Below are positions 28,601 through 37,274 of a stretch of 64,000 bases of DNA, piece after piece. Positions within the stretch are counted from its first letter, which is position 1, and every line of letters starts with the position of its first letter. Origin of the DNA: Methanobacterium sp. ERen5 (GTDB lineage Archaea; Methanobacteriota; Methanobacteria; Methanobacteriales; Methanobacteriaceae); assembly GCA_024167805.1 (NCBI GenBank), contig CP099988.1:434001-498000 (forward strand). Direction: 5' to 3'. A program made the translations under genes and the position numbers. The notes beneath the pieces were generated by a model, which was not told where the DNA came from, did not search any database, and was given only the letters and a program-made list of their open reading frames with translations.

Positions 28601-31231
28601 ACCAATTATGTTGATGTTCAATGTACCTGGTAGAGTTACATTAACATTTCCTAAATTAGAATACACACCTGCGAGTAGGTTGATGGTTATGTTCCGACTG
28701 TTACCTAAACCTGTGCTGATTGCTTTTTGGATGGTTGCAAATGGATTAGCACTTGATCCATCACCTAGTGTATCATTACCCGTTGTGGAAACGTAGTAGT
28801 TAACAGAACTCGTCTCATTAATCGCAACATTTACCATGCCACCTTTCACAGTAACAGGATCAATGGAATTGCTGTATTTTCCTGTTAAATTGTAGTTTCC
28901 ATTTTTAAAGCCGATATAAGTTAAGTTTGCTATACCATTAACAACATTAGCCTTTCCAATGTATGTACCATTTAAGTAGAACATTACGTATCCGCCACTA
29001 ATGCTGTTACCTTGATCATCAACTAAACTAGCTGTTAAATTACCAGTGATCTTACCGATATTAACTGTTCCATTGTTAACAAAAATTAGTTTAACATTCG
29101 GGATTTCACCAGGAGTATTTCCACTATTGTAAATATATATTTCATTTCCATTGGTTGCTGCAGTATTGTTTGTAAAAGAGCTTTTGGTAATATTTAGCTT
29201 ATTTGCATAAACTGCTCCACCATAGGTTCCTGCGGTATTGTTAATAAAACTTGCATTTGTGAATACTCCATCGGAATAAACTGCACCACCATTATTTGCA
29301 CTGTTCCCAATGAAAGTATCGTTGTTACTGTTTGTGTTGTAACTTAAAAGTGCACCACCATAATTGTCTGCATGGTTATTGACAAATGTGTTGTTTGCAC
29401 TTATTAAACTACTTGCGAACAAAGCTCCTCCAGTGTCTCCATTGGTGTTGTTAATAAACTTTGAATTTGTCAGAGTCAAATTATTACTGTAAAGAGCACC
29501 TCCATTCCCGACATTGCTGTTGTTACTGAAAGTTGAGTTGTCAATTACTCCTTTTGAAACATAACATGGTGCATAGTAGGATCCGTCTGCTTTATTATCT
29601 CTGAAAATTAGGTTTTGTATCGTTGTCATTGGGCCATCAGCATAAATGATTGAAGCATATGATCCATAGTTGTTTTGGAAGATACAATCTTTAATGTCCA
29701 AGTTTGAACTGGTACTTAATGTAAAACCGTCCCAAGAAGAACTGGTGTTTTGGATGGTTAAATTTTTAATTTTAACTTGTGTGTATTCACCGAAATTGAA
29801 TAACCAATTGGTGTTTTCCCCATCTAATATTGTTTTGTTGTAGGTTTCTCCGATCAGGCTTAAAATACCAATGTTTGTGATTGTGTTGTTTACGTTGCCA
29901 GATCCTAAATAAGTTCCTTGAAGGAGATATATTGTAGGATCGTATGAAACTGAAAATCCCTGGTTTATAGCTTTTGAGAGTGTTAAATATGGATTATTTA
30001 TGGAACCGTCACCAGTATTATCACTTCCATTTGGTGAAACATACAAGTAAACTGGAGTTCTGTTCAAATTCATTTTCACAGCCCCATTTTTCATGTTAGA
30101 CGTATTAGTTAAGTAATATGATGTTCCATTCAAAACGTACAAACCGTTATCAAACAATTTGGTGTAAGTTAAACTAGCTGTTCCATTTATTATATTTGCA
30201 GATCCAATAGATGTGCCGTTTAATAGGAACTCTATTGATCCACCATACATGGGATTTCCCATATCATCTGTTACTGTAGCAGTTACTGTTGCTTTAGGTG
30301 TGGTTATGGTTGAATCAGCAAATGTCACATTGGCATTTACCGGTCCATTAACATAGATATAGTTACCATAAGTTGCAGAACAGTTGGCCATTATGTTATT
30401 TTTTAGATAACTATTGCCTGCTATAAATACAGCACCACCATATCCAGATGTACCATTTATGGTACTGTTAATTATTGTATTGTTTATCAACGATCCAATA
30501 ATACTTATAGACCCTCCTTGACTTGAGGTAGCATAGTTATTTGTAAAATAAGAATTTGAAATAATTCCGTTGTAAATTAAAACAGCCCCAGTATATGAAG
30601 CATGGTTGTTAGTAATGCTGGAATTTGATATATTTGCTAAACTTGCATATATTGCTCCTGCATTTGATGCTGCTGAATTGTTGTCAAATATACAGTTAGA
30701 AACAGTTAAATTTCCTGCAGTGCTGTATATAGCACCTCCATGTGAGGTTGCATAGTTATTACTAAAAATACAGTCCATAAATGTTACATTACCAGTGTTA
30801 GTAACAGCTCCACCAGTGGTGGATTTTCCATTAATAAATGTGATGTTCACAAATTTAACAATAGAATCAGCCTGTATATCAAACATGTAATCCATGCTGT
30901 TTGCATCGAGGAATGTTTTGTTATATCCTGCACCCATTACAGTCAGACTTCCGCCCTGACCATGATGAGCCTTATTTATCAGAACTTCTGTATTTCCAGT
31001 ACCGATAAATTTTCCTTCACTTAAATGCAGTGTAGTAGTACGTGATGCATTAACATCTTTCACTCCCTTTGCTATAGTTGCATAAGGACTGTCTGCACTT
31101 GCACCAGTATTGGAAGAATCATTACCAGTGGGTGACACATAAATATTCTGATTTTGAGGGCTTGCTGCACTGACAGCGCCCATAAAAAGAAAACTAAACA
31201 GTAAAATTGCAATTATTATACCTTTTTTGAT
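25622..31231 (-). CDS. Adhesin-like beta-helix surface protein with Ig-like repeats (about 1869 aa, ATC start)
   Basis: After a signal peptide (KKGIIIAILLFSFLFMGAV) the protein has three beta-helix modules, each opening with a VSPTGND-type motif, separated by short Ig-like inserts such as SGGYVMFYLNGTYIGKANV, and then two more Ig-like repeats and a C-terminal beta-helix shared with the 14798-19978 protein. No membrane anchor is seen. The start is unusual: the ribosome site GAGGGAGGGG is followed five bases later by ATC at 31231, and no ATG, GTG or TTG lies in frame between the site and the signal peptide. The next upstream candidates (GTG 31315, ATG 31396) lie at or above the TATA box at 31322-31329 and so before the likely transcript start. 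Probably the first gene of a three-adhesin operon. Confidence 0.82.
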   Translation of the reverse strand: MKKGIIIAILLFSFLFMGAVSAASPQNQNIYVSPTGNDSSNTGASADSPYATIAKGVKDVNASRTTTLHLSEGKFIGTGNTEVLINKAHHGQGGSLTVMGAGYNKTFLDANSMDYMFDIQADSIVKFVNITFINGKSTTGGAVTNTGNVTFMDCIFSNNYATSHGGAIYSTAGNLTVSNCIFDNNSAASNAGAIYASLANISNSSITNNHASYTGAVLIYNGIISNSYFTNNYATSSQGGSISIIGSLINNTIINSTINGTSGYGGAVFIAGNSYLKNNIMANCSATYGNYIYVNGPVNANVTFADSTITTPKATVTATVTDDMGNPMYGGSIEFLLNGTSIGSANIINGTASLTYTKLFDNGLYVLNGTSYYLTNTSNMKNGAVKMNLNRTPVYLYVSPNGSDNTGDGSINNPYLTLSKAINQGFSVSYDPTIYLLQGTYLGSGNVNNTITNIGILSLIGETYNKTILDGENTNWLFNFGEYTQVKIKNLTIQNTSSSWDGFTLSTSSNLDIKDCIFQNNYGSYASIIYADGPMTTIQNLIFRDNKADGSYYAPCYVSKGVIDNSTFSNNSNVGNGGALYSNNLTLTNSKFINNTNGDTGGALFASSLISANNTFVNNHADNYGGALLSYNTNSNNDTFIGNSANNGGAVYSDGVFTNASFINNTAGTYGGAVYANKLNITKSSFTNNTAATNGNEIYIYNSGNTPGEIPNVKLIFVNNGTVNIGKITGNLTASLVDDQGNSISGGYVMFYLNGTYIGKANVVNGIANLTYIGFKNGNYNLTGKYSNSIDPVTVKGGMVNVAINETSSVNYYVSTTGNDTLGDGSSANPFATIQKAISTGLGNSRNITINLLAGVYSNLGNVNVTLPGTLNINIIGAGLNTIINGTNTNWIFNVTMGEGLITLQDLNIVKGNFSAYAGASPIMIDANSTVVLRDVNMTNCYGYNGGCLFNKGNLTVYNSNFSSNQARPIYNTGGGAIYNSPTGYLEINNSSFVNNSARYGCALTNDGVLLVKNSLFKDNFRNQKAYYTGMAIYGFGSFNIFNSNFTNNECGDVYLGIERGATGNIYNSNFYNNTATTTNCLYMGINATANVINCSFTNVYNAITLRNNLNMSVVGCLFNNSTNAFYGSNLNNVWLNVSNSAILAPVQLSGSNLNMTADYNWWGTNTKPIITGPTTLNMNYWLIMTLASDNKPGLIKNITAAINKYTDGEINYAFKGYLPVRTYNFSVSNGTIKPISGNLTGNVVNAIFNAENYGNYAVNATIDNQTMLCNFELYQANTSTTVKLSNSTGKQGHKIVITVHVTDKKTGDAVNDGEVEFFIENTSIGKVTVHDGVATKEWVIDRDKGTYQINAMYLGSDSYLTSDNFANFDVKSINTTTSINLSNSSAKYGDLITLISKVNETATGKLVNNGTVNFFNGNKLIGSSNLVNGYATFKWVSDLLIGHYNITAAYNGIGDYLTSQNSSTFNQIAYNGTQWNIYNYMNNTQIQYILNNCKNYSNIIFNKGQYNKLALTVSKPVNIKTNGTVYLVGNGSGVTWTLNSNCSIQGLIIKNYTTAVLNRVNNVTITNNTFQGNVNGIMNFGNGTGVKINTNNIIQSNKGSAIYNYGNNLTFKWFKLVNNKVGITNNGLNVDILNNNISGGQYGVMNYAKSADINYNKISGASNVGIYNKGLNSRIGHNTLVNNAYAVYNGGSSSIISYNTISGKYRGVENYANSTTIISNTIKSVTSYGIHNTGSKGNKIYNNILTGNNNGYGIYNSRTSKSTMIQGNTVSKFSYGVYEEGQNDIIKSNNFKSNKIGLNVSNFAKNTQLTSNNVYQNTNYGVYNKGYNTTISKNKITKNLKYGLATIKSVKTSKNTINGNKINTTTLK

Positions 31232-31320
31232 TAATACCCCTCCCTCTTGGTTTATAAGTTTTTTAACTTCAAAACCGGATCCCCATCCAGTTTGTATAAA
31301 ATTATAGATTTGCACAAAAC

Positions 31321-31370
31321 CATATAAATATTTCCATTTTACTTTAATTATTTTAAAGTAAAGTTGAATA
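31321..31370 (-). promoter_or_regulatory. Shared promoter element, copy B (TATA box plus perfect palindrome)
   Basis: This is the second copy of the 50-bp element at 14412-14461. It contains a perfect 10-bp inverted repeat, TTTACTTTAA and TTAAAGTAAA with a 5-base spacer (31338-31362), then AAAATGGAAAT and a TATA box ATTTATATG (31329-31321). Transcription would begin near 31297-31302, upstream of the adhesin signal peptide. The palindrome sits immediately upstream of the TATA box, where archaeal activators commonly bind. Confidence 0.7.
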
Positions 31371-31570
31371 TATTTTGAATAACAATCTAAAAACAAAATT
31401 GTAGAATCTCATATTTTTTTATGTTTAGGAGAGATTTTAGTATTAAACTTCAAAAAAATAGAAATAATCTAGAACCCTAAACGAAATAAATCCTTCAAGA
31501 AATTTGTCAATTTAGGATAAATAATGATTAAAAAAAATAAGGAAAAAAGTATTTAGTTAATTTTTTGGTT

Positions 31571-32440
31571 TTAATTTAACCTGTAAAATGTTGCACCTTT
31601 ATTAAACTGGTTTAATTTATTTAAAGAATCTAATAACACATCTTTCCAGAGTTTTGCATATTTATGAGGAATACTGAATTTAATCTGTACTGTTGTTGAT
31701 TCACCAGGTTTTAATGCTTTAATAGTTGCACTTTTTGTGTAGCTTTTCAATTTTGAGTACACTGCTCCAATCTTGTTTGGTTGTTCGTACCAGATTTTTA
31801 TCTGTGTTGATTTAGAAGCTGCTGACCCCACATTTGCCACTTTAACCATTAAATAATCTACATTTTTATTTTTGTAGTTTTTAAAACTGTTATAACCACA
31901 TGATATTTGATTTAAAGCAAGTTGTGGTTTGGTTGACACATGCACAAGGTACTCTTTGGTTGCTCCTAATATCGTTCCATTAACTTTTCCACCCATAAAA
32001 GATGCGTTCTTGAATGTGGCGTTGAAACTTATGAGAATTTTGTACCAGCCTGATTTTTTGTAGGTGTGAACTACCCATACATTTGAAGTGGTTTTTGTTC
32101 CGTCTCCAAAGTTAATGTAGGAATTTTTAATTTTAACTCCTGTTATGTTGGTTAGTAATCCTTGTGATATGACAGATGTTTTGTATTTAATTTTGCTGCC
32201 TGTACTCACCTGAAATGTTGAATTTCTATATTTTTCATAATTTTTAGGTAGTTTTCCATCCCCAGGATAGATGATCCCATCCCCATTTAACTGTGCATAC
32301 GCATTACTAGAATTGTCTCCAGTGTTTGAGATGGTAACTGAATGGTTTCCTATGTTTACATAGGCCGTGCTTACCGTTAATGAACATAACAAGGAAAAAA
32401 TTAATATGGATATGATTCCTAGTTTAGATTTAACATTCAA
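31571..32440 (-). CDS. Secreted PKD-like/CARDB-like protein (paralog of 13223-14089)
   Basis: A 289-residue exported protein with a signal peptide (LGIISILIFSLLCSLTVSTA), a PKD-like segment (INFGDGTKTTSN, HTYKKSGWYKI) and a C-terminal CARDB-like domain (VANVGSAASKSTQIKIWYE, LKPGESTTVQIKF). It is highly similar along its whole length to the protein at the other end of the adhesin block. The start is TTG at 32440, preceded by GGGGG, as in the paralog. It is upstream of the promoter element of the adhesin operon and in the same orientation, so it is a separate transcript unless read-through occurs. It is probably an accessory component of the cell surface. Confidence 0.8.
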   Translation of the reverse strand: MNVKSKLGIISILIFSLLCSLTVSTAYVNIGNHSVTISNTGDNSSNAYAQLNGDGIIYPGDGKLPKNYEKYRNSTFQVSTGSKIKYKTSVISQGLLTNITGVKIKNSYINFGDGTKTTSNVWVVHTYKKSGWYKILISFNATFKNASFMGGKVNGTILGATKEYLVHVSTKPQLALNQISCGYNSFKNYKNKNVDYLMVKVANVGSAASKSTQIKIWYEQPNKIGAVYSKLKSYTKSATIKALKPGESTTVQIKFSIPHKYAKLWKDVLLDSLNKLNQFNKGATFYRLN

Positions 32441-32871
32441 ATTTATTGCCCCCTTGAAAAATTTGATTAAGTATATTTTCTGAAAAAATTTTTCTATTAA
32501 TTATTCACTGTTGATTAAAATTTTAAACTTAATTAAATGCATCAATCCATAAACCGAAGCATTTGTTACCGGTTATAAAATTAGCCAAACTTAAATGTTT
32601 GTAATTTTAATTATTCATTCGGTTGCATACTATTTATTTGAATATTGTTATTAAAATTTCACTGATTTTATCGAATAAAAAGTCCTTTTTTTCTTTTAAA
32701 TGGTTTATAAACATTCTTTTAGTTACTAAAACCCTCAAAAAAAATTATTTAAAGAATAAAATTGTTTTAGACAAAAATTTGTCCTTAAACTGGTTAAAAT
32801 ATTTAAAAAATGAGTTTAAAAATTAGAATGTCTTAGATTTAAATTTTAACAAATATATTTGATTTGTCCTT
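32441..32871. other. AT-rich spacer without recognised gene
   Basis: A 431-base stretch upstream of the PKD/CARDB gene. A 67-codon plus-strand ORF at 32623-32826 is a Lys/Leu/Asn-rich translation of AT-rich DNA with no ribosome site and is not accepted. The region should hold the promoter of the gene starting at 32440, but no TATA box stands out. It has no copy of the 50-bp element. Confidence 0.5.
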
Positions 32872-33222
32872 TTATTTTCCCCTGATTTGTTCTGTTTTCT
32901 GTTTTGCAATTTCTGAGTAGTCTGTTGATTCAGAACCCATGTTATCGTTGTAAAAGCTTTGGAACAATGTTTCATTAAGATTTAAAAGTTCGTAGATGTT
33001 TGGATGGTAAAATTCAGGCGGATAAATGATTTTAAGATCAATTTGAACAGATTTGAGCATGGCATTTGATCTTAAATCCATTTTATATTTACTACCATCT
33101 ACTGTCTTAAATTTTCTGAGTGCTGCTGATTGATCTGGGCTTAGTTCTTTATGATCTTCGTCCAGAAATTGGAAAAAGAAGGTATTATTTTTCAGTATCT
33201 CCTTAGTTTTTGTTTCTAACAT
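32872..33222 (-). CDS. Small soluble protein of unknown function
   Basis: A 116-residue cytoplasmic-looking protein without signal or membrane segments. The N-terminal half is charged and helical (LETKTKEILKNNTFFFQFL), the middle contains SVQIDLKIIYPPEFYHPNIY and the tail is polar. No family is recognised. It is a single gene with AT-rich spacers on both sides and opposes no neighbour. Amino-acid composition is unlike the Asn/Thr-rich surface proteins nearby. Confidence 0.55.
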   Translation of the reverse strand: MLETKTKEILKNNTFFFQFLDEDHKELSPDQSAALRKFKTVDGSKYKMDLRSNAMLKSVQIDLKIIYPPEFYHPNIYELLNLNETLFQSFYNDNMGSESTDYSEIAKQKTEQIRGK

Positions 33223-33596
33223 TTTATCCCCAAAATCCTTTAAGCTCCAAATTCACCCTAATCCAATTTAATACATATATAGCAACTTTAAACTAAATAA
33301 ATTTTTCTATACGCTTACCTGGTTGTTACCTTTATCAGCAAGTTTAAGATTCAATTTAACAGAATATCGATACCATGATACTTTTTAGAGAAAATCAGTC
33401 CAATAAATCAGCTTTACTTAGAATTAACAACAATTAAAGTGTAGATAAATGACTTAGGATTTATAATGAAGGATTTTATAATTTATGTATAGAAGTACCT
33501 TAAAAAAAGAGTAGTTTCTAATATTAAAAAAATAGTTAAAAAATGGGGGTTTGGAGGAATTTAACCTGTTATTCCCTCTTAAAAATTTATTTCAAT
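33223..33596. other. Spacer between hypothetical gene and purA 3' end
   Basis: A 374-base AT-rich stretch with no ORF, RNA or repeat that I can support. It holds the likely promoter for the small gene at 33222 (an ATACATATATAGC stretch near 33271-33283 could be its TATA box in the minus direction) and the region downstream of purA. Confidence 0.4.
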
Positions 33597-34618
33597 TTAA
33601 AGTAGTTCGTCCCTTAGATCTATGGTGTCTACCAGGTCGGGTCCTGTTGATATGATGGTTACAGGTACTCCTGTTTCTCCTTCGATCTCTGCCACGAAGT
33701 TTTTAACTTCCTGTGATAGCTCAGAGTAATCCTGCACACGTTCGCAGTTCGGGAATATTCTGTCAACACATGTTAGTGCTATTTGTGTTGCACCGTTTAT
33801 CATGCATGATTCCTTTGCAAGTTCCATGTCAAAGGTTCCGACACGGCGCCTTCTTCCTGTAACTGTACCGTACTCTTCTATGTTAAGATCTTCGGCCTTT
33901 TGTTGTGATATTTCTGTTTTAAATGGTCCTTCTCCTACTCTTGTGATGTAAGATTTGAATACCACTATCACATCATCCACCCTGGTGGGTCCTATACCCA
34001 CATCAGCAGCAGCTGAACTTGCTGTTGTGTCCTTACTTGTAACATAAGGGTAGGTTCCGTAGTAAAGTGATAATCCGAATCCCTGTGATCCTTCCACAAA
34101 TACTTCCTTTCCCTCGTCAAGTGCCTCGTTAATTTCAGTTGGCACATCTGCTGTGTAGCCCTTCATTTCAGGAATGTCTCCAGCAAGTTTTGCTGTTCTC
34201 ATTACCCTGTCGGAATTAGCTGGTCCACATCCACTTCCTGTACTTCCTATTTTTTGGATAGATAATCTGAAGCCCTGTCCTGTTCCTTGTGTTTAGGTTC
34301 TATTATTGCACTTCTGAAATCTGCAAATGTCCTGTTTTTAACTTGGTACTTGTTCAGGTAGTCGAGTTCATGATGGAAAACTTCTGGATCCACCAGTACT
34401 CCGGCTCCGATCAATAATCTTGCACCGGTGTGTACAAAACCCGATGGTATCATTCTTAGCCCATACTTTTCGCCATTAAATTCTACAGAATGTCCTGCAT
34501 TGGGTCCAACACCCGCTCTTGCTATGATATCTGGTTTATCGTTGTAACAGAGGTAGGTAATACATTTACCTTTACCTTCATCACCCCAACCTCCGCCAAC
34601 TAATACGTTACATGTCAT
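33597..34618 (-). CDS. purA: Adenylosuccinate synthetase, one frameshift
   Basis: Makes adenylosuccinate from IMP and aspartate with GTP, the first committed step to AMP. The N-terminal part (ATG 34618, after AAGGAGA) carries the P-loop-like [11 protein letters not shown] and [16 protein letters not shown]; the C-terminal part carries [19 protein letters not shown] and the IMP-contacting [10 protein letters not shown]. The two parts are in different frames. They join at a run of six A bases near 34251-34256; adding one A gives [17 protein letters not shown] and a protein of 340 residues, the usual size of the short archaeal PurA. Since purA is normally needed for growth and the break is in a homopolymer, a sequence error is the best explanation; true inactivation is less likely. 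Confidence 0.9.
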
Positions 34619-34796
34619 CTCAAACTTCTCCTTAAAAGCTAATTCCTAACCTCTTTTATATTGTGAATGATTTAATAAAAACCTTTCCATAGCTAAAAAT
34701 TTGAAGAAAAAATCCAAAAAAATAATGATCCAAATCAAGCCATTGGATCATTAAAGTTCGACACAATTTAAATGGTTTTTACACCCATTTGATAGT

Positions 34797-36145
34797 CTAT
34801 CTTCCACCGACTTTTTTGTTTATTATCCGTTCGAATAGATCGGGTGTGTATTTTCTCTGGAGGGCTATGAGTATGTGTTCATCCAAGGCTTCTTCCAACA
34901 CTTTGGTGTCTAATTTTTCCTGGTCGTTTCTGATCCTCACTGCCTGTGCAATTTGTGCAACGTCCCTTGCATGTGCAAATGTTGGTTTGAGTTGTTCTCC
35001 ACCCATAGTCATGGGTATGTAAACATTTTTAAATCGTTCAAGCACTGTTTCATCATAGTCTTCTCCCATGAGATCTAAGTTTCTTTGGAAAACCTCCACA
35101 ATTTCATCGGGTGTTGGTGCTGTTAGGAGTATGTGCATTGGTGCACGTCTTAAATGTGCTTCATCAACTATGTTTATGTCCAGGTTGGTTGAGAGAACTG
35201 GTATGAACATTGTGTGGACAATGACAGGTGCACCTTTGATGTAAATAACATCCTTCTTGTTTTCAAGGGGAACTATCATCCTGTTTAAAAGTACGTTGTG
35301 ATCTTCTTTCTGTCTTCCAAGGTCGTCTAAAAGTAAAATTCCACCGTTGGCCTTGATTATGGGTGATGTTTCATAGACTCCCTTGTTTGGGTTGAAGTTA
35401 GTTTCAAGTTTTTCTGTTGTGAGTTCTGATCCTGTGAACACGAATGGTGAGTAAACCTTAACCCACCTTGGATCCTCTGGTTGTTCAGGACATTTCTTAT
35501 GGAAATCTGGATCGTAAAGTTGTATAACACTCCCACTGAATTCTATGAATTTAGGTATGAGAATTGGAGGTAATAGATCCGACATTTTACTGGTTAGGAA
35601 TGTTTTTCCTGTTCCAGGTGCACCGTAGATGAAAAATCCTTTACCACCTATGGCCGATGCAATTAAAGTTTTTTTAGCATCTTCCACACCAACCACATCA
35701 TCCAATGCCTTGTCAATGACTGCCTTTGGTATTTTAAGTGGGAATCTACCTTGAACCTGAGCTCCCATTATTGTGAAGTACTCATCATAGGCAACTGGTG
35801 CTATTCCCACATAGGGGTTTTCCTGCATTACCTGAATTGACTTTTCTCGTCCCTTAATTTTGATGGTGTATTCCACACTTGGAAAAAGGAATCCTCCCCT
35901 GTTTGTGCGACCATATCCTCCTTGTCCAGTTTTTTTAATACCTCTTCGAGTATGTCCACATGCAACCCTGTGATTTCATGCATCTGATTGACTACGATGG
36001 TTCCGTAGGTTGATATTATCTTGAGTACCAGGTTTTTTATGAATGCTTCGGATATGTCGATTTCAACCAGTGATTTAGGTTCTTCCAAGAGTTGAAACAT
36101 CTTCTTCATTCTTGAATCATGATAATATTCACTTACTTCATCCAT
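34797..36145 (-). CDS. AAA-type ATPase with N-terminal helical domain, one frameshift
   Basis: Read as one protein of about 449 residues. The N-terminal ~90 residues (MDEVSEYYHDSRMKKMFQLL onward) look like a helical, winged-helix-like domain. After a YTIKIKGREKS strand region comes an AAA domain with Walker A GAPGTGKTF, Walker B GGILLLDDLGR, a sensor region STNLD and an arginine-rich AHLRRAP. The break is at GTGTGGAATAC near 35872-35878: one missing base separates SFFQV from EYTIKI. The N-terminal ATG at 36145 lies behind GGGAGG. A GTG start for the second part alone is possible, with a 49-base overlap, but the continuous homology-like flow across the break favours one gene. Function unknown; possibly a MoxR- or regulator-type chaperone ATPase. 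Confidence 0.7.
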
Positions 36146-36391
36146 ACTTCTTAACCCTCCCAAGTTATCTAAAAAAAATGATAGGCCATGGTTTTAACCT
36201 GTAAATCCTGGATTTAACTTTTTTTAGTAGGTTTTTATTAATCCCAATTTTTTTTAATTCCAGATTTGTTTAATGGTCTCTGAAACTATTTCTTCTACTT
36301 TAAAGTTTATTTCACACTCTATTAAGAATTAAAGAAAATTTATGTGATGATTCTCACCGATTTTTGAGTTGGAGTAACCGTGAGGGCATAG

Positions 36392-36449
36392 TTTTATATA
36401 CTAAAACAATAAATCATGTAATATATTACCAATACAAGTAATATATTAC
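36392..36449 (+). promoter_or_regulatory. Promoter with two palindromic operators, likely for the MarR regulator
   Basis: A TATA box TTTTATATA at 36392-36400 is followed by two copies of the perfect palindrome GTAATATATTAC at 36418-36429 and 36438-36449. They are 20 bp centre to centre, two helical turns, so they would face the same side of DNA. Transcription should start near 36420, inside the first copy, and translation begins at 36471 after GAGGT. A dimeric winged-helix regulator bound here would block transcription; the MarR protein made by the operon is the obvious candidate. The remaining part of the 36146-36470 spacer shows nothing else. Confidence 0.65.
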
Positions 36450-36470
36450 CATTTGATGAGGTCATAAGTA

Positions 36471-37274
36471 ATGGACAAAAAAATAGTGTACATAAACTCA
36501 ATCGCAGTAGCCCTTTTAGCAGTACTAGCAACCCTTTCAGGGCTCTTCATGAGAACTCTTTACAAACACGATACCAACTCCATAGTTTCGCAGATGATGG
36601 GTCAAGACATTGTAACCCTAATCATAGCAGTTCCCCTACTCCTAATATCAATCTATCTAATACATGTAAATTCCATGAGGGGCAGGTTGATATGGATGGG
36701 AACACTCTTTTACTTCACCTATACCTACGCATCAATGTCGTTTCTTGCATCCTACAACCAACTATTCCTTGTTTACGTTGCAATATTCTCAATATCCATG
36801 TACACGCTAATAGGAGAACTTGTAACAACCAAATTCACAGGTTTAAAATCAAAATTCAAACCAGGAAAACTAACGAAGATCACGGCATCCTTCCTAATAT
36901 TCATTGCACTCATGCTTAGTTTGATGTGGCTTAAACTCATTATAGATTCTCTCATCACAGGAACAGCACCAGCAGCTCTTGAAGGTTACACTACACTGGT
37001 TATTCAAGCTCTTGATCTCGGAGTTTTAGTTCCATTTGCCATGATATCTGCAGTTTTGCTCTTAAAAAACAATGAATGGGGCTACATCCTAACATCCATA
37101 TTCTTAATAAAAGCATCACTCATAGGAACCGCCATACTTTCCATGATAGTGTTCATGGTTTTAAATGGTGTTTACGTGGATCCCGGACAAATAATCGTAT
37201 TCACAACCATGACCCTCCTGGGAATTGTGGTTGCAGTTGGATTTTACAGACAAATCAAGGGAGATGTAACATGA
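36471..37274 (+). CDS. Eight-helix membrane protein of unknown function
   Basis: A 267-residue integral membrane protein with about eight transmembrane helices, including residues 8-28, 45-65, 73-95, 97-118, 137-160 and 173-198, and the last at 240-260. No transporter signature is seen. The ATG at 36471 has GAGGTCAT upstream. Its stop overlaps the MarR start in ATGA, so translation is probably coupled. Its place as first gene under an apparently self-regulated promoter, with MarR and flavodoxin genes after it, suggests a role in efflux or membrane redox stress, but this is an inference. Confidence 0.75.
   Translation: MDKKIVYINSIAVALLAVLATLSGLFMRTLYKHDTNSIVSQMMGQDIVTLIIAVPLLLISIYLIHVNSMRGRLIWMGTLFYFTYTYASMSFLASYNQLFLVYVAIFSISMYTLIGELVTTKFTGLKSKFKPGKLTKITASFLIFIALMLSLMWLKLIIDSLITGTAPAALEGYTTLVIQALDLGVLVPFAMISAVLLLKNNEWGYILTSIFLIKASLIGTAILSMIVFMVLNGVYVDPGQIIVFTTMTLLGIVVAVGFYRQIKGDVT

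Noticed and set aside
14798..31231. Transposase or integrase in the adhesin block to explain its size
   Set aside because: No transposase, integrase, terminal inverted repeat or tRNA att site was found; the block looks like vertical duplication of surface genes.
32623..32826. A 67-codon plus-strand ORF in the spacer before the PKD/CARDB gene
   Set aside because: Lys/Asn/Leu-rich translation of AT-rich DNA, no ribosome site and no conserved neighbour.
35828..36145. The N-terminal part of the AAA ATPase as a separate 105-residue gene
   Set aside because: The protein flows across the break after one base is added, and the GTG start of the second part has no ribosome site. It stays a possibility but is less likely.
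37076..37270. An N-terminal extension of the MarR protein in frame from 37076
   Set aside because: It lies inside the membrane protein gene in another frame, is rich in His and Asn with no MarR-like pattern, and the ATGA overlap at 37271 gives a normal MarR start.
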